Source: Lumbricus terrestris (taxonomy: Eukaryota; Annelida; Clitellata; Crassiclitellata; Lumbricidae). Taken from it: a stretch of 64,000 nt of DNA. How positions within the stretch are numbered: the first letter of the stretch is position 1; the number at the start of each line of letters is the position of its first letter. The stretch lies in NCBI GenBank assembly GCA_949752735.1, contig OX457037.1, positions 40,320,996 through 40,384,995 on the forward strand, given 5' to 3'. Below the pieces are notes generated by a model, which was not told the DNA's origin, made no database searches, and saw only the letters and a list, made by a program, of their open reading frames with translations. The position numbers and the translations under genes are program-made. Shown here one piece after another: positions 23,215 through 35,026 of the stretch.

Positions 23215-24293
23215 TAGAGCTCTATTATGCCAAACAAATTTTTTCGAGGACAACAGCCTCTGTTGTCATAAGCCCTCGTCAAATCTTGGTTCGTCATCAT
23301 TTCGGTTTAATGACATATTGTAGACTATACTTTTTTATCTGAGAAATTGGTCGAATGACCTTAAAGTGACAGACAAAGCATGCTACATGTAGATTTGTAT
23401 AAATTGGAGGAGAGATGGAGCAGTATCAGAGAGAAGTGATTCGTCTACTTTCTAGACCGATGTCTATAGCAATACTTAATTAGGACATGGACACCTAACA
23501 TTGAGCCATTTGAATTGAAGTAAAAGACATGCACAATTTGCACATGCGTCATTCATTGTAAAAATTTTTTTAACAGAACCACTGCAATACCTCTGCAGCC
23601 TACATGCGTGATAATAATAATTTATACACATGATTCAGCTAAATAAATGGAAGTAGGCCTAAGCGTAGCTTGGTTTTCCAGACCGAATATTGCGAAGAAG
23701 AGGACAAGGGTGAGAAGATAATGGGGAGGAGGTAGGAGGAGGAGAAGGAAACTGAGAATTCTTTTAAGAAGACTGATATTTGTAGCAGGTTATTCGATGA
23801 GGATCGTAGCCGACGGTCTGACATCACCAGGGTGAGACTTAATTGTTAGAGTGGTGGTTGAACCCCGTCTTTCTTAGATACGGTGGGCCTACCCGTAGTA
23901 AAGTATGTTTTTCACACCACAACTCCCAATGGATCATATAGTCAACTCCTCAGTCATTTCTCAACAATTCTCGCACAGAGTCGCACTGGATGTCACCTAG
24001 CTGTCCCTACTGCTGCACGAATTCAGAAGTCCGAGATGTCTAGCCACATTGACAACAATGAAGTCACTTGCGTTCATTTCTTTGGTGCTATAAAAACCTG
24101 ATGAACGCAGAGTGAGAAAATAGCAATTTTATTTACTCTTCTATCAGTGATCATTGCAATACAGGCCTACACCTCGGCCATAGGTCTATGCCCAAGGACC
24201 TGGTATATATGCCTATTCATACAATGTCATGTAGCCTATATCTATCGATAGGCCTACAAATAAAGAGAAGATTCTGTCTGTCGTCTGTTTGTC
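23215..24293. other. Intergenic, no gene recognised
   Basis: No coding region stands out. A 31-base stretch at 23253-23283 recurs with one mismatch, inverted, at 28671-28701 inside the P-type element, so part of this segment is a dispersed repeat. Confidence 0.4.
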
Positions 24294-24901
24294 TGTCTGT
24301 GCATGGGCGTCCGGAGGGGGGCGCAAGGGGGCGCAAGTGCGCCCCCTGGATTTTTCGCGTTTTTGCAGATAACTTTAGATTTTATTTGGTTATGATTATT
24401 ACAACGCGATTTTCAACATGATCATCGGTGCGTTCTACAAGTTGGACCTACATGTATATAACTTTCCTTAACGCATAACGTATAGGAATCGAATTCTCTC
24501 GTGGTAGACCTAATACGGAAATTCATACTGTTAACCCGATAGGACAAACTGCATTCAGCCGTGTCGCCTAATGGCCAAATAATTGGCATCGTGTTACCTC
24601 TAACAGCGGCTCTTGTGTTGTCTCAGGCGATCACTGGGAGATAAGAGGTCCAACCGGTGAAACGCGAATAGTCACACATAGCGACATATATACACACAAG
24701 GATATATAAACAAACTTAATTGGCATTGGCTGGAGCGACACGGACTGACTAAGAAATCAGCTTCTTCCCTCATATGCCAGACAACCCACCTTTTGCTGCA
24801 CTTTAAATATACCACCCTAGCTTCGGAACCACTGCATCGTATATTATATATGTACATGTAGAGATCCTATATACATGTACTGCATATATTTTTATATAAT
24901 A

Positions 24902-25877
24902 TACAGGGTGGGCCAGCATAAATGTCCCGACTTTGAACGCGTATAACTTCGCCAATTTTTAACATTTATTTATACTTAATGTATCAAATTAAAGGTATTT
25001 CACTCTAGTATTAACTCTGAAAAAGTCGAACTGATACTAGTTTAGGTTTTAATTGTGTGCATGGAAAAGCGCTAGCTACCATATTTTGCTGTCATTTGTG
25101 ACGCAACCTGGCGCCGTTAACAGACGATGGTCGCGTTTCGATCTTAATTTTACGAACTGATAAGGGATTTAATTCGTTTGAAATGATTGACGAATATTCT
25201 AACAGAGGATGGAATAAACAATACCTTGTATTATCTGCTACGGAAAATTGATAAAACAGGACTTTCTACTCGCAAACCATGGGAATCGGAGCGCACGGCG
25301 CTCACATCCGCTAACATTGCTCGTGTGTCCGCGTACATTTGCAGTCAAGACAATGACATGCATGCAAATTCAGCGCAAATCAGGCAGTCTTAGAAGCACT
25401 GAATAACGTATTGGAAAAGATTATAGACCTAAAGTTAAAGTAATGTGTCGACGAGAAGTCCAGCGAACTCTCCAGCTCTTACGCAAAGAAACGGCTGGCA
25501 GCGTGCAAGCGTCTGAAGCAGCGCATGGCAGTGCACGGCTGTTGGCAATATTGAAAGGACGTGGTTTTGCGATTAGAAGATATTCATGGTAGGGACCCTG
25601 CAAACACCCAAAATGATCGTGTCTACGCGCGTTTTAGCAAAAAACGATAGAATTTTCCCGGGAAACGGCGTCATAATGCGTCAGTAATGACAAAAAACGG
25701 TAGATAGCGCTGATCCAAGTATATAATTAAAACCTAAACTAGTATCAGTTCGACTTTTTTAGAGTTAATACTAGAGTGAAATACCTTTAATTTGATGCAT
25801 CAAGTATAAATAAATGTTAAAAATTGGCGAAGTTATACGCCTGCAAAGTCGGGACATTTATGCTGGCCCACCCTGTA
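24902..25877. mobile_element. Tc1/mariner-type element with long inverted repeats, defective
   Basis: Inverted repeats of about 150 bp (24902-25055 and 25725-25877) start TACAGGGTGGGCC and are flanked by TA at both ends, as for Tc1/mariner insertion. Interior fragments such as NIARVSAYICSQ and, in another frame, NDRIFPGNGVIMRQ resemble pieces of a mariner-like transposase. They are separated by stops, so the copy is dead. Confidence 0.8.
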
Positions 25878-26761
25878 TAATATTACATGTATATACTATA
25901 GGAAGAGGTACATTATTGTTATGCACGATGTGTTGACTCAGCCTTGGTTGGTGACAGCGAGAGACAGAGAGGAAGAGGTAGAATGGACAGAAAAAAGGGA
26001 GAGGAGGGGGAGATGTCATTGAGGAAGCATCACATCAAAGTTGATAGATCTATTTGATATAGGGTGGCATATATATGTAGCCTATGTATATATATACATA
26101 TATATATATAATGTACGATGGGAGAGAGAAGGGAATGGATGAGTAGCGAACAGATGAATAATTTTATAGCCAATACCTCTATGATAAGCTCTGTCTTGGG
26201 AAAGTTATAAAATACGACCTTGCTGACAGGTTGAGGTACCAACACAAGGGACCAAACGCCTTCCAGAGCGAAGGGTAATTTGTTAGGAACGAAACACGCA
26301 GTCAATGGATGTTTTGTTTTCGCTTGAAGATGAGTTCTATAATTGCCATTAATTGGTAAGACTTTATAAACTATAAATAGGCCTACCAATATTGGCCTAC
26401 AGGCTTCAGCGGGCACCAAAGCCACCATAGAGAGGTCATTCAATATGGTACGCTTATAATTGGAAGGTGGAAACATCGATTCATTCGTTCAACAAACATG
26501 CAGTGACGACCGTTTATCAGGTCTCTGTATAATGAATGTATGTATATAGGTCTACATTGTACATGTAGGCCTATATCATACTTCGGAAACAGTTCCAGAC
26601 AGCAAAAGCAGATTCATGAAGTGATAGATCAGTTTGGATATCAGAACCCAAACGAATCAGACGATTAGACCTACAATTGTTATTTGAAGACTATAAGGTC
26701 AGATTTCAGTCACATAAAATTTCACTAGGCTTTCATAACAGTTTTGACAATGAATGTCTAT

Positions 26762-26807
26762 AACCCAGCATGCAAAAAAGCATATATGCTTTTTTGCATG
26801 CTGGGTT
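26762..26807. repeat. Perfect 46-bp palindrome
   Basis: The left half AACCCAGCATGC-AAAAAAGCATA is matched base for base by its reverse complement with no spacer. It lies near the right end of the hAT element and would extrude as a cruciform or hairpin. Confidence 0.97.
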
Positions 26808-26960
26808 CCGTGACAGAGAGGGAGCCAGTGCAGAAGGTGCAAGCGTCAAAGGTGGAGTCATCGGTTGCTTTCGACAACCTGTTTAGCCCTTCTGACAATT
26901 AGGCCATATAAAAGTCTGCGCCCCCCTAGAAAAATTCCTGCGGACGCCCATGTGTCTGTG

Positions 26961-27557
26961 TCTGTCTGTCTGACCAGGCTGCATTTCTAAAGTTTTTGCA
27001 ATGAGCTTTTCACTCCAAACCCTCACTACAGTATTGTGTAGGTCTCGGCATGAGACACCCCAACTAGTGTTTGCCGATTGGCCCGATTCTCTATAACCAT
27101 GGAAAGTTTCGTCCTCCTGCTGTTTGAGCTTCTCTATAACCATGGAAAGTTTCGTCCTCCTGCTGTTTGAGCTACTCTTGTCGGCGCCACGACGACTTTT
27201 TGGTGTCCATAAATTGACCGCAGTAGGTTAACAGGTTCATGTGTAGTGTTCCTACAATAAAGTAAGTAAGTAAGTAAGTAAGATGATTAAAATAAATACG
27301 TGCTGTACGGTACACGTACGGAAAAACCGTTTACGTCTACACTTTACAGGCTAAAAACTTGAAGCAGTTTGTAACGCAGTTTTTACGCAGGGCTACCAAA
27401 CATTTATTGTCCTAACTCCTAAGTCCAAATGTCTTCGTCGTGAATTTTTGTTCAAATCGCGTTTTTTGGGCTACTTTTTTCACGTGACTGCGAAAAGTCA
27501 ATGATGGATCTGGCAACCCTGATAGGCTGCGTTGCGAAGTGCGAACCAAAATCTTTG
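26961..27557. repeat. Repeat-bearing intergenic stretch
   Basis: It contains a 43-bp unit repeated twice head to tail (27087-27129 and 27130-27172, including TATAACCATGGAAAGTTTCG) and an (AGTA)n run at about 27259-27283. No convincing gene. Confidence 0.7.
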
Positions 27558-27737
27558 GTGCGAACCAGAGCCGTATATTTCCAAGAGTCTGGCCATCTGC
27601 AGCTAACGAGAGGTTCCGGTTAATCCCGGGTCTTAGTTGTGGATCACGTGGTTACTGGCCTCCATTTTCTCTCCTTGCAACTGGATGAACTGTGTTTAGT
27701 GTTTACGCTAAATTTTGTGTGTGAAATATTTGAAATA

Positions 27738-30660
27738 ATGCCTTGTTGCGCTGCCGTTAACTGTTCGAATCGACACGAAGAGGGATTTCGGTTGTTTCGT
27801 TTTCCGAACAACAAGACGCGTCGTGATTTGTGGATCGCGAAATTGAAGAGAGACAACTGGAAGCCGACATCGTGTTCAGCTCTATGCGAGGTAAACAGCA
27901 TTTACTCTTGGCCTTCCCAGTTAACTTCATAATTGTATAATAGTCAACTCGTAAACAATCGGAATATCTACAGCGTCCACAAAAGCCAAGTCGCGGGAAC
28001 CATGGCGATCATGAGGCGTACGCTTGACCCGGCCTGATACTGGCGGGATTTGCCTTAAGTACCTACCGCCAAGGCCGTCTTAAGGTCTTGGTTATTCCTA
28101 GGCACTCTTGCAATCTTGAAAACGAAATTACTATGGGAAACGACATTTGAAGACGTTATGTGATTCTGCTATTGCAAATAGCCACAACGTTCAATGTTTA
28201 CTAGCACAGTAGCACTGCTTAACTTAAACTGATACAGTACAAAATATATGAAATATTTTGCTTTTTCCATTTTCCCGGCCAGTGTTTCAATGCATATCTG
28301 ATTTTCAGATTACAGACTTGGTGGGCCCTAGACACAGTGCACAATATGCCTAATGAATAGCACTGCCTTGCATACAGCAAACCTTTAATAGATGTTCATA
28401 TCGATATGTACTCTATGATGTTAACGCAGATACATAAATAAACATTATAAGTCAAGGAGGTTTAACACATGATATCTCTTTTCCTCCTAGTCTTCCTTCT
28501 TTCTTATTACTTAATTCCTTAATATTATTATTATTCCTTAATATTACTTCAAAGTCATTGCAATCCGATTGAATGGCGCCTGTTACGAAGGATTGGGTTA
28601 ACTGTTTTTGGCGTTGGATTGGAAGTGGATAAGCCCATGCCTGGTTGTTTCCTGGATGGATGGATCCAGATTTGATGAGGGCTTATGACAACAGAGGCTG
28701 TACACTCTATATTTTTGTGGCCACCTTAATTAAATTTTTGTGAGATATATAAAGATGGTGATTATTTTGTAGGCACATTTCGAAGAAAGTCAGTTCGAAA
28801 GAAATCGTAAGGACGGATGGAGAAAGTTACGACCCGATGCTGTTCCAACACTCTTCACACACAGTGCTGTGGTGCATGTCAGAAAGCCGCCACTGAAACG
28901 CAGCCCAGAAGAAAGCCCGACGAAGACTATTGCAAAGAAGCGATTGCGTGTCGAACACAGCTACAGCAGGAAATCCTCGACATACTTCTCTACCGCTACC
29001 ACTACTGTCACGGCAAGCTCTGGGTCGTCCACAGCATGTCAGCTTCACGATGGTAATTCATTGTCACTAAATTATTGCATTAAAATGTTGTTACTGAGCA
29101 TACAGGGGCAGAGTCTGGATTTTTGAAAGGGTGCTGGAGGCAGAGGTATGCAGCACCTACATGAATTCATGCACAAATTGGTGCCCTCAACCCATCTAGA
29201 AAATGCAGCATGTTACAGAGTGCTGTAAGCTTGTGCAGTGGCTAACAAATTTTATGGCCATATCATACTGAAAAAGAGAACTTAGATCAATGCTGGTCTG
29301 CTGAAAATCTAAGATTCAAGGGGGTAATCAGGTGGTGTCTGGAACAGGGTGAAGACCTCTGAAGTTGAAGACATTACGTTAAATGACGACATGTTTCATG
29401 CTTGTAGGTTTCTAAGTGTTTAATGTTAGTAATCTATCCACACCTCAGATTCACATGTTCTGTGTGACCTTGCACGCGTGACAAATTTATATAATGACAA
29501 TAGAAATATTTAAAAGTAATAAATTGTTGACTGTGTGTGTGTCTGTAAGGACTTTATGTCTGTCTGTACCAACGTTTTAAGGAAGTTTAGCATCATGTTT
29601 TGTTGGTGTCATGTAGTGAGATGTAGAACAAATGGAGCCTTGCGTGGCTGCCTTATAGCTAAATTCGACTCCTGTATTAACTTGTGATCAATCATTCATA
29701 CTGTATCTGTAATACAATGCGCTGTGTCAGTTTGAATATTAATAAACGAAGATTATTATCATAATTATTATTATCATTATGTTAATTCCATGCAATCATT
29801 GTTGTCTCCAATGAAAGCGTGAGTTATTTACTTAGATCAAAAGGCACTAATTGGACATGATTATTGTCTTTTCAGTTTCTAACAAGAATGCCACTGCTTT
29901 CTCAGACGAGTACCTGACTACATCTGGAAACTTAGCAAAAAGCAACGCAGACTCTACATCCCACTCCATTACGGCTTCAACATTGTCAGCAGCTGTCACT
30001 GCTTCTGATTGTTTAGGTTGTCGCACTTTAAACAGTTGTATCAAGAAATTGCATAGGCAGTTTTTAATACAGGCTCGTCTTATTGCTGCTCTACGTGTTA
30101 GGCATAAAGCAGCATTGAGGAAAGTAAGGAAAATTTCGAAAGCGAAATGTGCTTTTGGCTTTGCAGTTAAGAGATTTTTGAACATCGATCAGCAGAAGGC
30201 GTTGTGCAAAAATACGCAGAGGGGTTCTAAGTGGAGCTCAGTGACTGTAAGAAATGCAATGCAACTGCATTTTGCATGTGGTCCTACTGGCTACCATGTG
30301 CTATTGTCTCAGAAGTATCCGCTGCCATCACTGCGTACTTTGAGACGCAGCATCCAATTTGTGAAATTTGAAAGTGGAATTTTAACAGAAGTTTTCCAAT
30401 TTCTTGCTTTTAAAGTTCGTGACATGAGCGTTCTTGAGCGAGAATGTTCTTTAACATTGGATGAGATGTCGATAACAGCAGGTGCTGAATTTGATAAACG
30501 GACTGGCCGTTTCATTGCTGATGTAACGTTGCCTGATCAGAGTGGTATTGCTACACATAGTTTGGTTTTTATGTTAGGTGGTATTACTGGAAACAAACTG
30601 TTGCCTATTATTTCACTGGAAATTCTACAGATGGCAGTGTCTTTGCTCCGATTGTGTTAA
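27738..30660 (+). pseudogene. THAP-domain P-type transposase, truncated and frameshifted
   Basis: Exons 27738-27890, 28773-29052 and 29876 onward join in phase with GT-AG sites. Exon 1 starts MPCCAAVNCSNR; C4, C9, C50 and H53 form the C2CH zinc site of a THAP domain. W32, P23 and AVPTLF (about residues 74-79) are the other THAP landmarks. Then comes a basic linker, and from about residue 262 WSSVTVRNAMQLHFACG and CSLTLDEMSI, the RNase H-like core of P transposases with its first catalytic Asp at about residue 340. A one-base frameshift occurs near 30586: the reading continues in another frame as YYFTGNSTDGSVFAPIVL and then stops at 30684. The rest of the catalytic domain is absent. The element is therefore non-autonomous. 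A relationship to animal THAP9/P transposases is inferred from these motifs. Confidence 0.85.
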
Positions 30661-31299
30661 GCATTATTAAACACTGTCATGAATAAGCTTGTGCCCTGCA
30701 CTTGGCTTTCGAGTGGCACTCAAGAAATTTGGAGATTACGATTGTAATTTTGCTGTGCATAGTTCTTGCATAGATTAGGAAATAAACTTGTCAATATTAC
30801 TGGCACACCATGATGCCAATATGCAGATATAAGCTTCTAAAGGTCTCTTTCGGGTTTTCCCTTTTTTCTATTATGTAAACGTTTTAATATCCTGTTACTA
30901 TCAAACTTGCAATATCGACTTTAATCACATGTCATTCCACTATTTGAAGTTGATACTGCTAATGTTCAACATGATTGGACTGAATACTGATTTCTTATAT
31001 ATTAGACTTACTGCTATGATCCTGTTTGTCGTGTTTGATTGCATTGCTTGTCACGATTGAATAAAATTTAAGATTTCGTTCCATTTGATAGTGTTGTGTA
31101 AAAAGGAGTAGAAGCCTAAGATATAATATAGTCTTCCCAGTCGGTCTGTTGGATTCCTTGCACCAATGACAGTATTATTTATTTATTTAAATTACAAGCG
31201 GTTTTAACGTGCACAGTCGCACAGAAATGGAGTCTAGCATCACTATATTAGCAGGGTCGGTGAGCATATTAAACCGTTAGTTTGCGTTGCTAAGTTATT

Positions 31300-31510
31300 T
31301 ATAGAACAGGGAACATCATTGGGAATATCATGGAACACAATATTTTTTTTATTGTACACAGAACAGAGCACATGGAACATACAAAAACAGGAACACGGAG
31401 CATAATTGGAAATATTATAGAACATAATTTTTTATTGAACACAGGACAGAGAACATGGGAACAAGGAACACGGAGCATCATTGAGCATCATAGGGAACAT
31501 AATGGAACAG
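31300..31510. repeat. GGAACA-rich degenerate tandem repeat
   Basis: Two to three imperfect copies of a unit of about 95 bp with GGAACAT, ATTGGAAATAT and ATTTTTTATTG blocks. It lies inside the P-type element between the transposase remnant and the 18-bp satellite. Confidence 0.75.
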
Positions 31511-31584
31511 ATACTTAGGGAGCTGAGAAGAAGGAACATCACAGAGAGCAGAGGTTAGGAGATGTTCTATTGAGTGCATGGTGG

Positions 31585-32752
31585 GCACAGACACATGGAG
31601 ACACAGAGAGACGCACAGACACAGGGAGACGCACAGACACAGGGAAACACACAGACACAGGGAGACGCACAGACACAGGGAGACGCAAAGACACAGGGAG
31701 ACGCAAAGACACAGGGAGACGCACATACACAGGGAGACGCAAAGACACAGGGAGACGCACAGACACAGGGAAACACACAGACACAGGGAGACGCACAGAC
31801 ACAGGGAGACGCACATACACAGGGAGACGCACAGACACAGGGAGACGCACAGACACAGGGAGACGCACATACACAGGGAGACGCACAGACACAGGGAGAC
31901 GCACATACACAGGGAGACGCACAGACACAGGGAGACGCACATACACAGGGAGACGCACAGACAGGGAAACACACAGACACAGGGAGACGCACATACACAG
32001 GGAGACGCACAGACACAGGGAGACGCACATACACAGGGAGACGCACAGACAGGGAAACACACAGACACAGGGAGACGCACATACACAGGGAGACGCACAG
32101 ACACAGGGAGACGCACAGACACAGGGAGACGCACATACACAGGGAGACGCACAGACACAGGGAGACGCACAGACACAGGGAGACGCACATACACAGGGAG
32201 ACGCACAGACACAGGGAGACGCACAGACACAGGGAGACGCACATACACAGGGAGACGCACAGACAGGGAAACACACAGACACAGGGAGACGCACATACAC
32301 AGGGAGACGCACAGACACAGGGAGACGCACATACACAGGGAGACGCACAGACAGGGAAACACACAGACACAGGGAGACGCACATACACAGGGAGACGCAC
32401 AGACACAGGGAGACGCACATACACAGGGAGACGCACAGACAGGGAAACACACAGACACAGGGAGACGCACATACACAGGGAGACGCACAGACACAGGGAG
32501 ACGCACAGACACAGGGAGACGCACATACACAGGGAGACGCACAGACACAGGGAGACGCACATACACAGGGAGACGCACAGACACAGGGAGACGCACATAC
32601 ACAGGGAGACGCACAGACAGGGAAACACACAGACACAGGGAGACGCACATACACAGGGAGACGCACAGACACAGGGAGACGCACATACACAGGGAGACGC
32701 ACAGACAGGGAAACACACAGACACAGGGAGACGCACAGACACAGGGAGACGC
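31585..32752. repeat. 18-bp satellite array inside the P-type element
   Basis: About 1.15 kb of GCACAGACACAGGGAGAC and GCACATACACAGGGAGAC units, with a 34-bp compound variant (GCACAGACAGGGAAACAC then CAGACACAGGGAGAC) recurring at intervals, so a higher-order pattern exists. Because 18 is a multiple of three and no stop occurs, both strands show open frames over 400 codons long. These are not genes. Confidence 0.97.
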
Positions 32753-32764
32753 GTCTCCCTGTGT
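32739..32764. repeat. 26-bp palindrome at the satellite end
   Basis: The last array unit, ACACAGGGAGACG, is followed directly by its reverse complement. The array ends in a fold-back just before the right end of the P-type element. Confidence 0.95.
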
Positions 32765-33129
32765 TTGTGCGTCTCCTTGTCAACGTATTTGCAGATCGCC
32801 GCCTGGACTAAAAATGGCGTCCAGCAACCACGTGACTTGGCCAACTTCCGGGACACTAGTTGGCCAGACTCTTGGAAATATACGGCTCTGGTGCGAACTA
32901 TTGGATTTTTGATTTTTCCTACCAATATAATTATCTTGTAACATGTGGTTAAACTTTCAGCCACTTGCATAGTCCAAACTCAGGTGGAACAATATAATAT
33001 TTTGAAGTTTGTATTAGGCCTATTATTATTATTACTACTACTACTATTATTATTAGTTAGTAAAGAAAGAGGGTACCGGTGTGGCCGCACATCACTGTGA
33101 AGTCACTTAGCAAGATGACGATCAAGTCA

Positions 33130-33780
33130 GTATCAATCAAATCAAATAAAATACCATTTTATTAAGGCAGCAACCATAGCACATTGATCACAAACAGACT
33201 AACAACATTAATGATTGACATAACAGGGAGGATAAACTATATCATAAAGCAAAGGATCATATATACAGTTGAGCACTTAAAGGGGAACCCCAAAGGGACA
33301 AGTCCCGCTATCAGAGGTACCCCAATATCAGTCGCTGTTGTAATGGCAGACCAGATAATTTAAGCATTTAAAGGGGAACCCCAAAGGGACAAGTCCCGCT
33401 ATCAGGGGTACCCCAATATCAGTCGCTGGTGTAATGGCAGACCAGACAATGTAAACATATTGAGCTCTCTTGAACTTGCTCAAAGTGGGAAGGTAGGTTA
33501 CACCTAGTGGTAAGGAGTTCCAGGTGATTTGGCTTCGGATGGATTCTAGGCTTTTCTAGCAAAATCAGATGGGAAATTAGCTGCATTTCTAGTGTAATGT
33601 TGATGCACAGAGGATGCCAGTTTAAAATAGTTATTAAAACAAAGTGGTAACAAATTATTATGGTACCGATACTTACAGAAAATAAATAATCTAGAGATTA
33701 ATAATTTTGATACTGAAAAATAAAATTGAAATATCTTAAAAAAACTTAAATTGCCCAATCTGTCAATGACAAACAAAATG
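33130..33780 (-). mobile_element. 3' end of a CR1/L2-type LINE
   Basis: On the minus strand the fragment LLPLCFNNYFKLASSVHQHY, then TRNAANFPSDFARKA, continues in shifted frame as IRSQITWNSLPLGVTYLP. This is the hallmark end of the reverse transcriptase ORF of CR1/L2-like non-LTR retrotransposons (TRN...WN.LP). The element ends at about 33130 in a GATTTGATTTGATT-type tail. It is truncated at the 5' end and frameshifted. Confidence 0.75.
33273..33454. repeat. Tandem duplication of a 91-bp unit
   Basis: Two head-to-tail copies (33273-33363 and 33364-33454) with AAAGGGGAACCCCAAAGGGA and AGACCAGA-AAT, differing at a few positions. They lie within the LINE 3' fragment. Confidence 0.9.
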
Positions 33781-34070
33781 TACTTTCAGACATTTCATGA
33801 GCAATGTATTGGTGCTAAGGCTACAATCTCTGCTTGCTCTGATAAACAGTGAGAGCGTATGAGTTAAGAGCTAAATTGAGAGTTAAGAAATATGCTGTTG
33901 ATGGAAGGAGATCGGCACAATTTAAATTGTTCAGGTTTCATTGAGGAAAGTCAATGGCCCTCAAAATCCTGACTTGAACACAATATTTTATCAAACGAGG
34001 AGAGCCACATGTATGCAGGAGAACTACCACAACATACAACCAAAACCAAGAGAGATAAGAGATTTGATAA

Positions 34071-34884
34071 CGGAACGTGCATGATGATGATTTACGCTTG
34101 TATAGTAAAACCGAATCTGATGATGCACGTTCCGTGGTATATAGAGAGCACCAAGCGAATATGATGATGATGATTTACGCTTGGATAGTAAAACCGAATC
34201 TGATGATGCACGTTCCGTGGTATATATAGAGCGTCAGGCGAATATGATGATTTGCGGTTGTATATTGAAACCGAATCTGATGATGCACGTTCCGTGGTAT
34301 ATAGAGAGCACCAGGCGAATGTGATGATGATCATTTGCGCTTGTATAGTAAAACCGAATCTGATGATGCACGTTCCGTGGTATAATATATATAGAGCACC
34401 AGTCGAATATGATGATGATTTACGCTTGTATAGTAAAACCGAATCTGATGATGCACGTTCCGTGGTAAAATATTTATAGAGCACCAGCCGAATACGATGA
34501 TGATTTACGCCTGTATAGTAAAACCGAATTTGATGATGAACGTTCCGTGGTATATAGAGAACACCAGGCGAATATGATGATGATTTACGCCTGTATAGTA
34601 AAACCGAATCTCATGATGCACGTTCCGTGGTAAAATATATATAGAGCACCAGCCAAATACGATGATGATTTACGCCTGTATAGTAAAACCGAATTTGATG
34701 ATGAACGTTCCGTGGTATATAGAGAACACCAGGCGAATATGATGATGATTTACGCCTGTATAGTAAAACCGAATCTGATGATGCACGTTCTGTGGTATAG
34801 CCTATAGAGAGCACCAGGCGAATATGATGATTTGCGGTTGTATATTGAAACCGAATCTGATGATGCACGTTCCGTGGTATATAG
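34071..34884. repeat. Ten-copy 82-bp array upstream of GH3 copy C
   Basis: The motif CACGTTCCGTGG (with small changes) recurs at about 34128, 34211, 34289, 34371, 34456, 34541, 34621, 34706, 34786 and 34869, a spacing of 78-85 bp. Each unit also has GAATATGATGATGATTTACG, GTATAGTAAAACCGAATCTG and GGTATATAGAGAGCACCAGG. The array opens with an inverted half motif (CGGAACGTGCAT at 34071). It ends 142 bp before the GH3 copy C start codon. The units carry a TATATAGA box-like stretch; a promoter role is speculation. Confidence 0.93.
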
Positions 34885-34962
34885 ATGCGATCAGCAGAAC
34901 ATAATGAATATGAATTAGAATACGAATATGCCGCTGGGTTTCTTTGCGTGATCTAGGCACGG

Positions 34963-34970
34963 TATTATAA
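34963..34970 (+). promoter_or_regulatory. Possible TATA-like element of GH3 copy C
   Basis: TATTATAA lies 57-64 bases before the ATG at 35027, a distance that would leave a short 5' UTR. The match to a TATA box is weak. Confidence 0.25.
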
Positions 34971-35026
34971 CCGTTATTAACCTGAACCTAGTCTGCCATT
35001 TGATTCAACAGAATCCGGTGAATACG

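Larger units (their letters stand above)
24302..26952. mobile_element. hAT element, 2.65 kb, with nested mariner derivative
   Basis: Terminal inverted repeats CATGGGCGTCCG and CGGACGCCCATG, each followed inwards by a run rich in GCGCCCCCC, and a perfect 8-bp duplication TGTCTGTG (24294-24301, 26953-26960). I recognise no transposase in it. It contains the TA-flanked element at 24902-25877 and a perfect 46-bp palindrome at 26762-26807. Confidence 0.88.
27566..32890. mobile_element. P-element-type transposon, 5.3 kb, with THAP transposase remnant and satellite
   Basis: Perfect 30-bp terminal inverted repeats start CAGAGCCGTATATTTCC and are bounded by an 8-bp duplication GTGCGAAC (27558-27565, 32891-32898). 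A second inverted motif, TCACGTGGTT-A/G-CTGG, lies inside each end (about 27643 and 32822). Drosophila P elements have the same plan: 31-bp termini, a subterminal inverted repeat and an 8-bp duplication. It encodes a THAP-domain transposase (27738-30660) whose C-terminal half is missing; in its place are GGAACA repeats (31300-31510) and an 18-bp satellite (31585-32752). Confidence 0.93.

Noticed and set aside
31478..32970. Six overlapping open frames of 410-470 codons on both strands
   Set aside because: The 18-bp satellite has no stop in any frame and a length divisible by three; no gene signals are present.
34071..34884. 82-bp array as a CRISPR or as a coding repeat
   Set aside because: There are no unique spacers and frames on the minus strand are not maintained between units.
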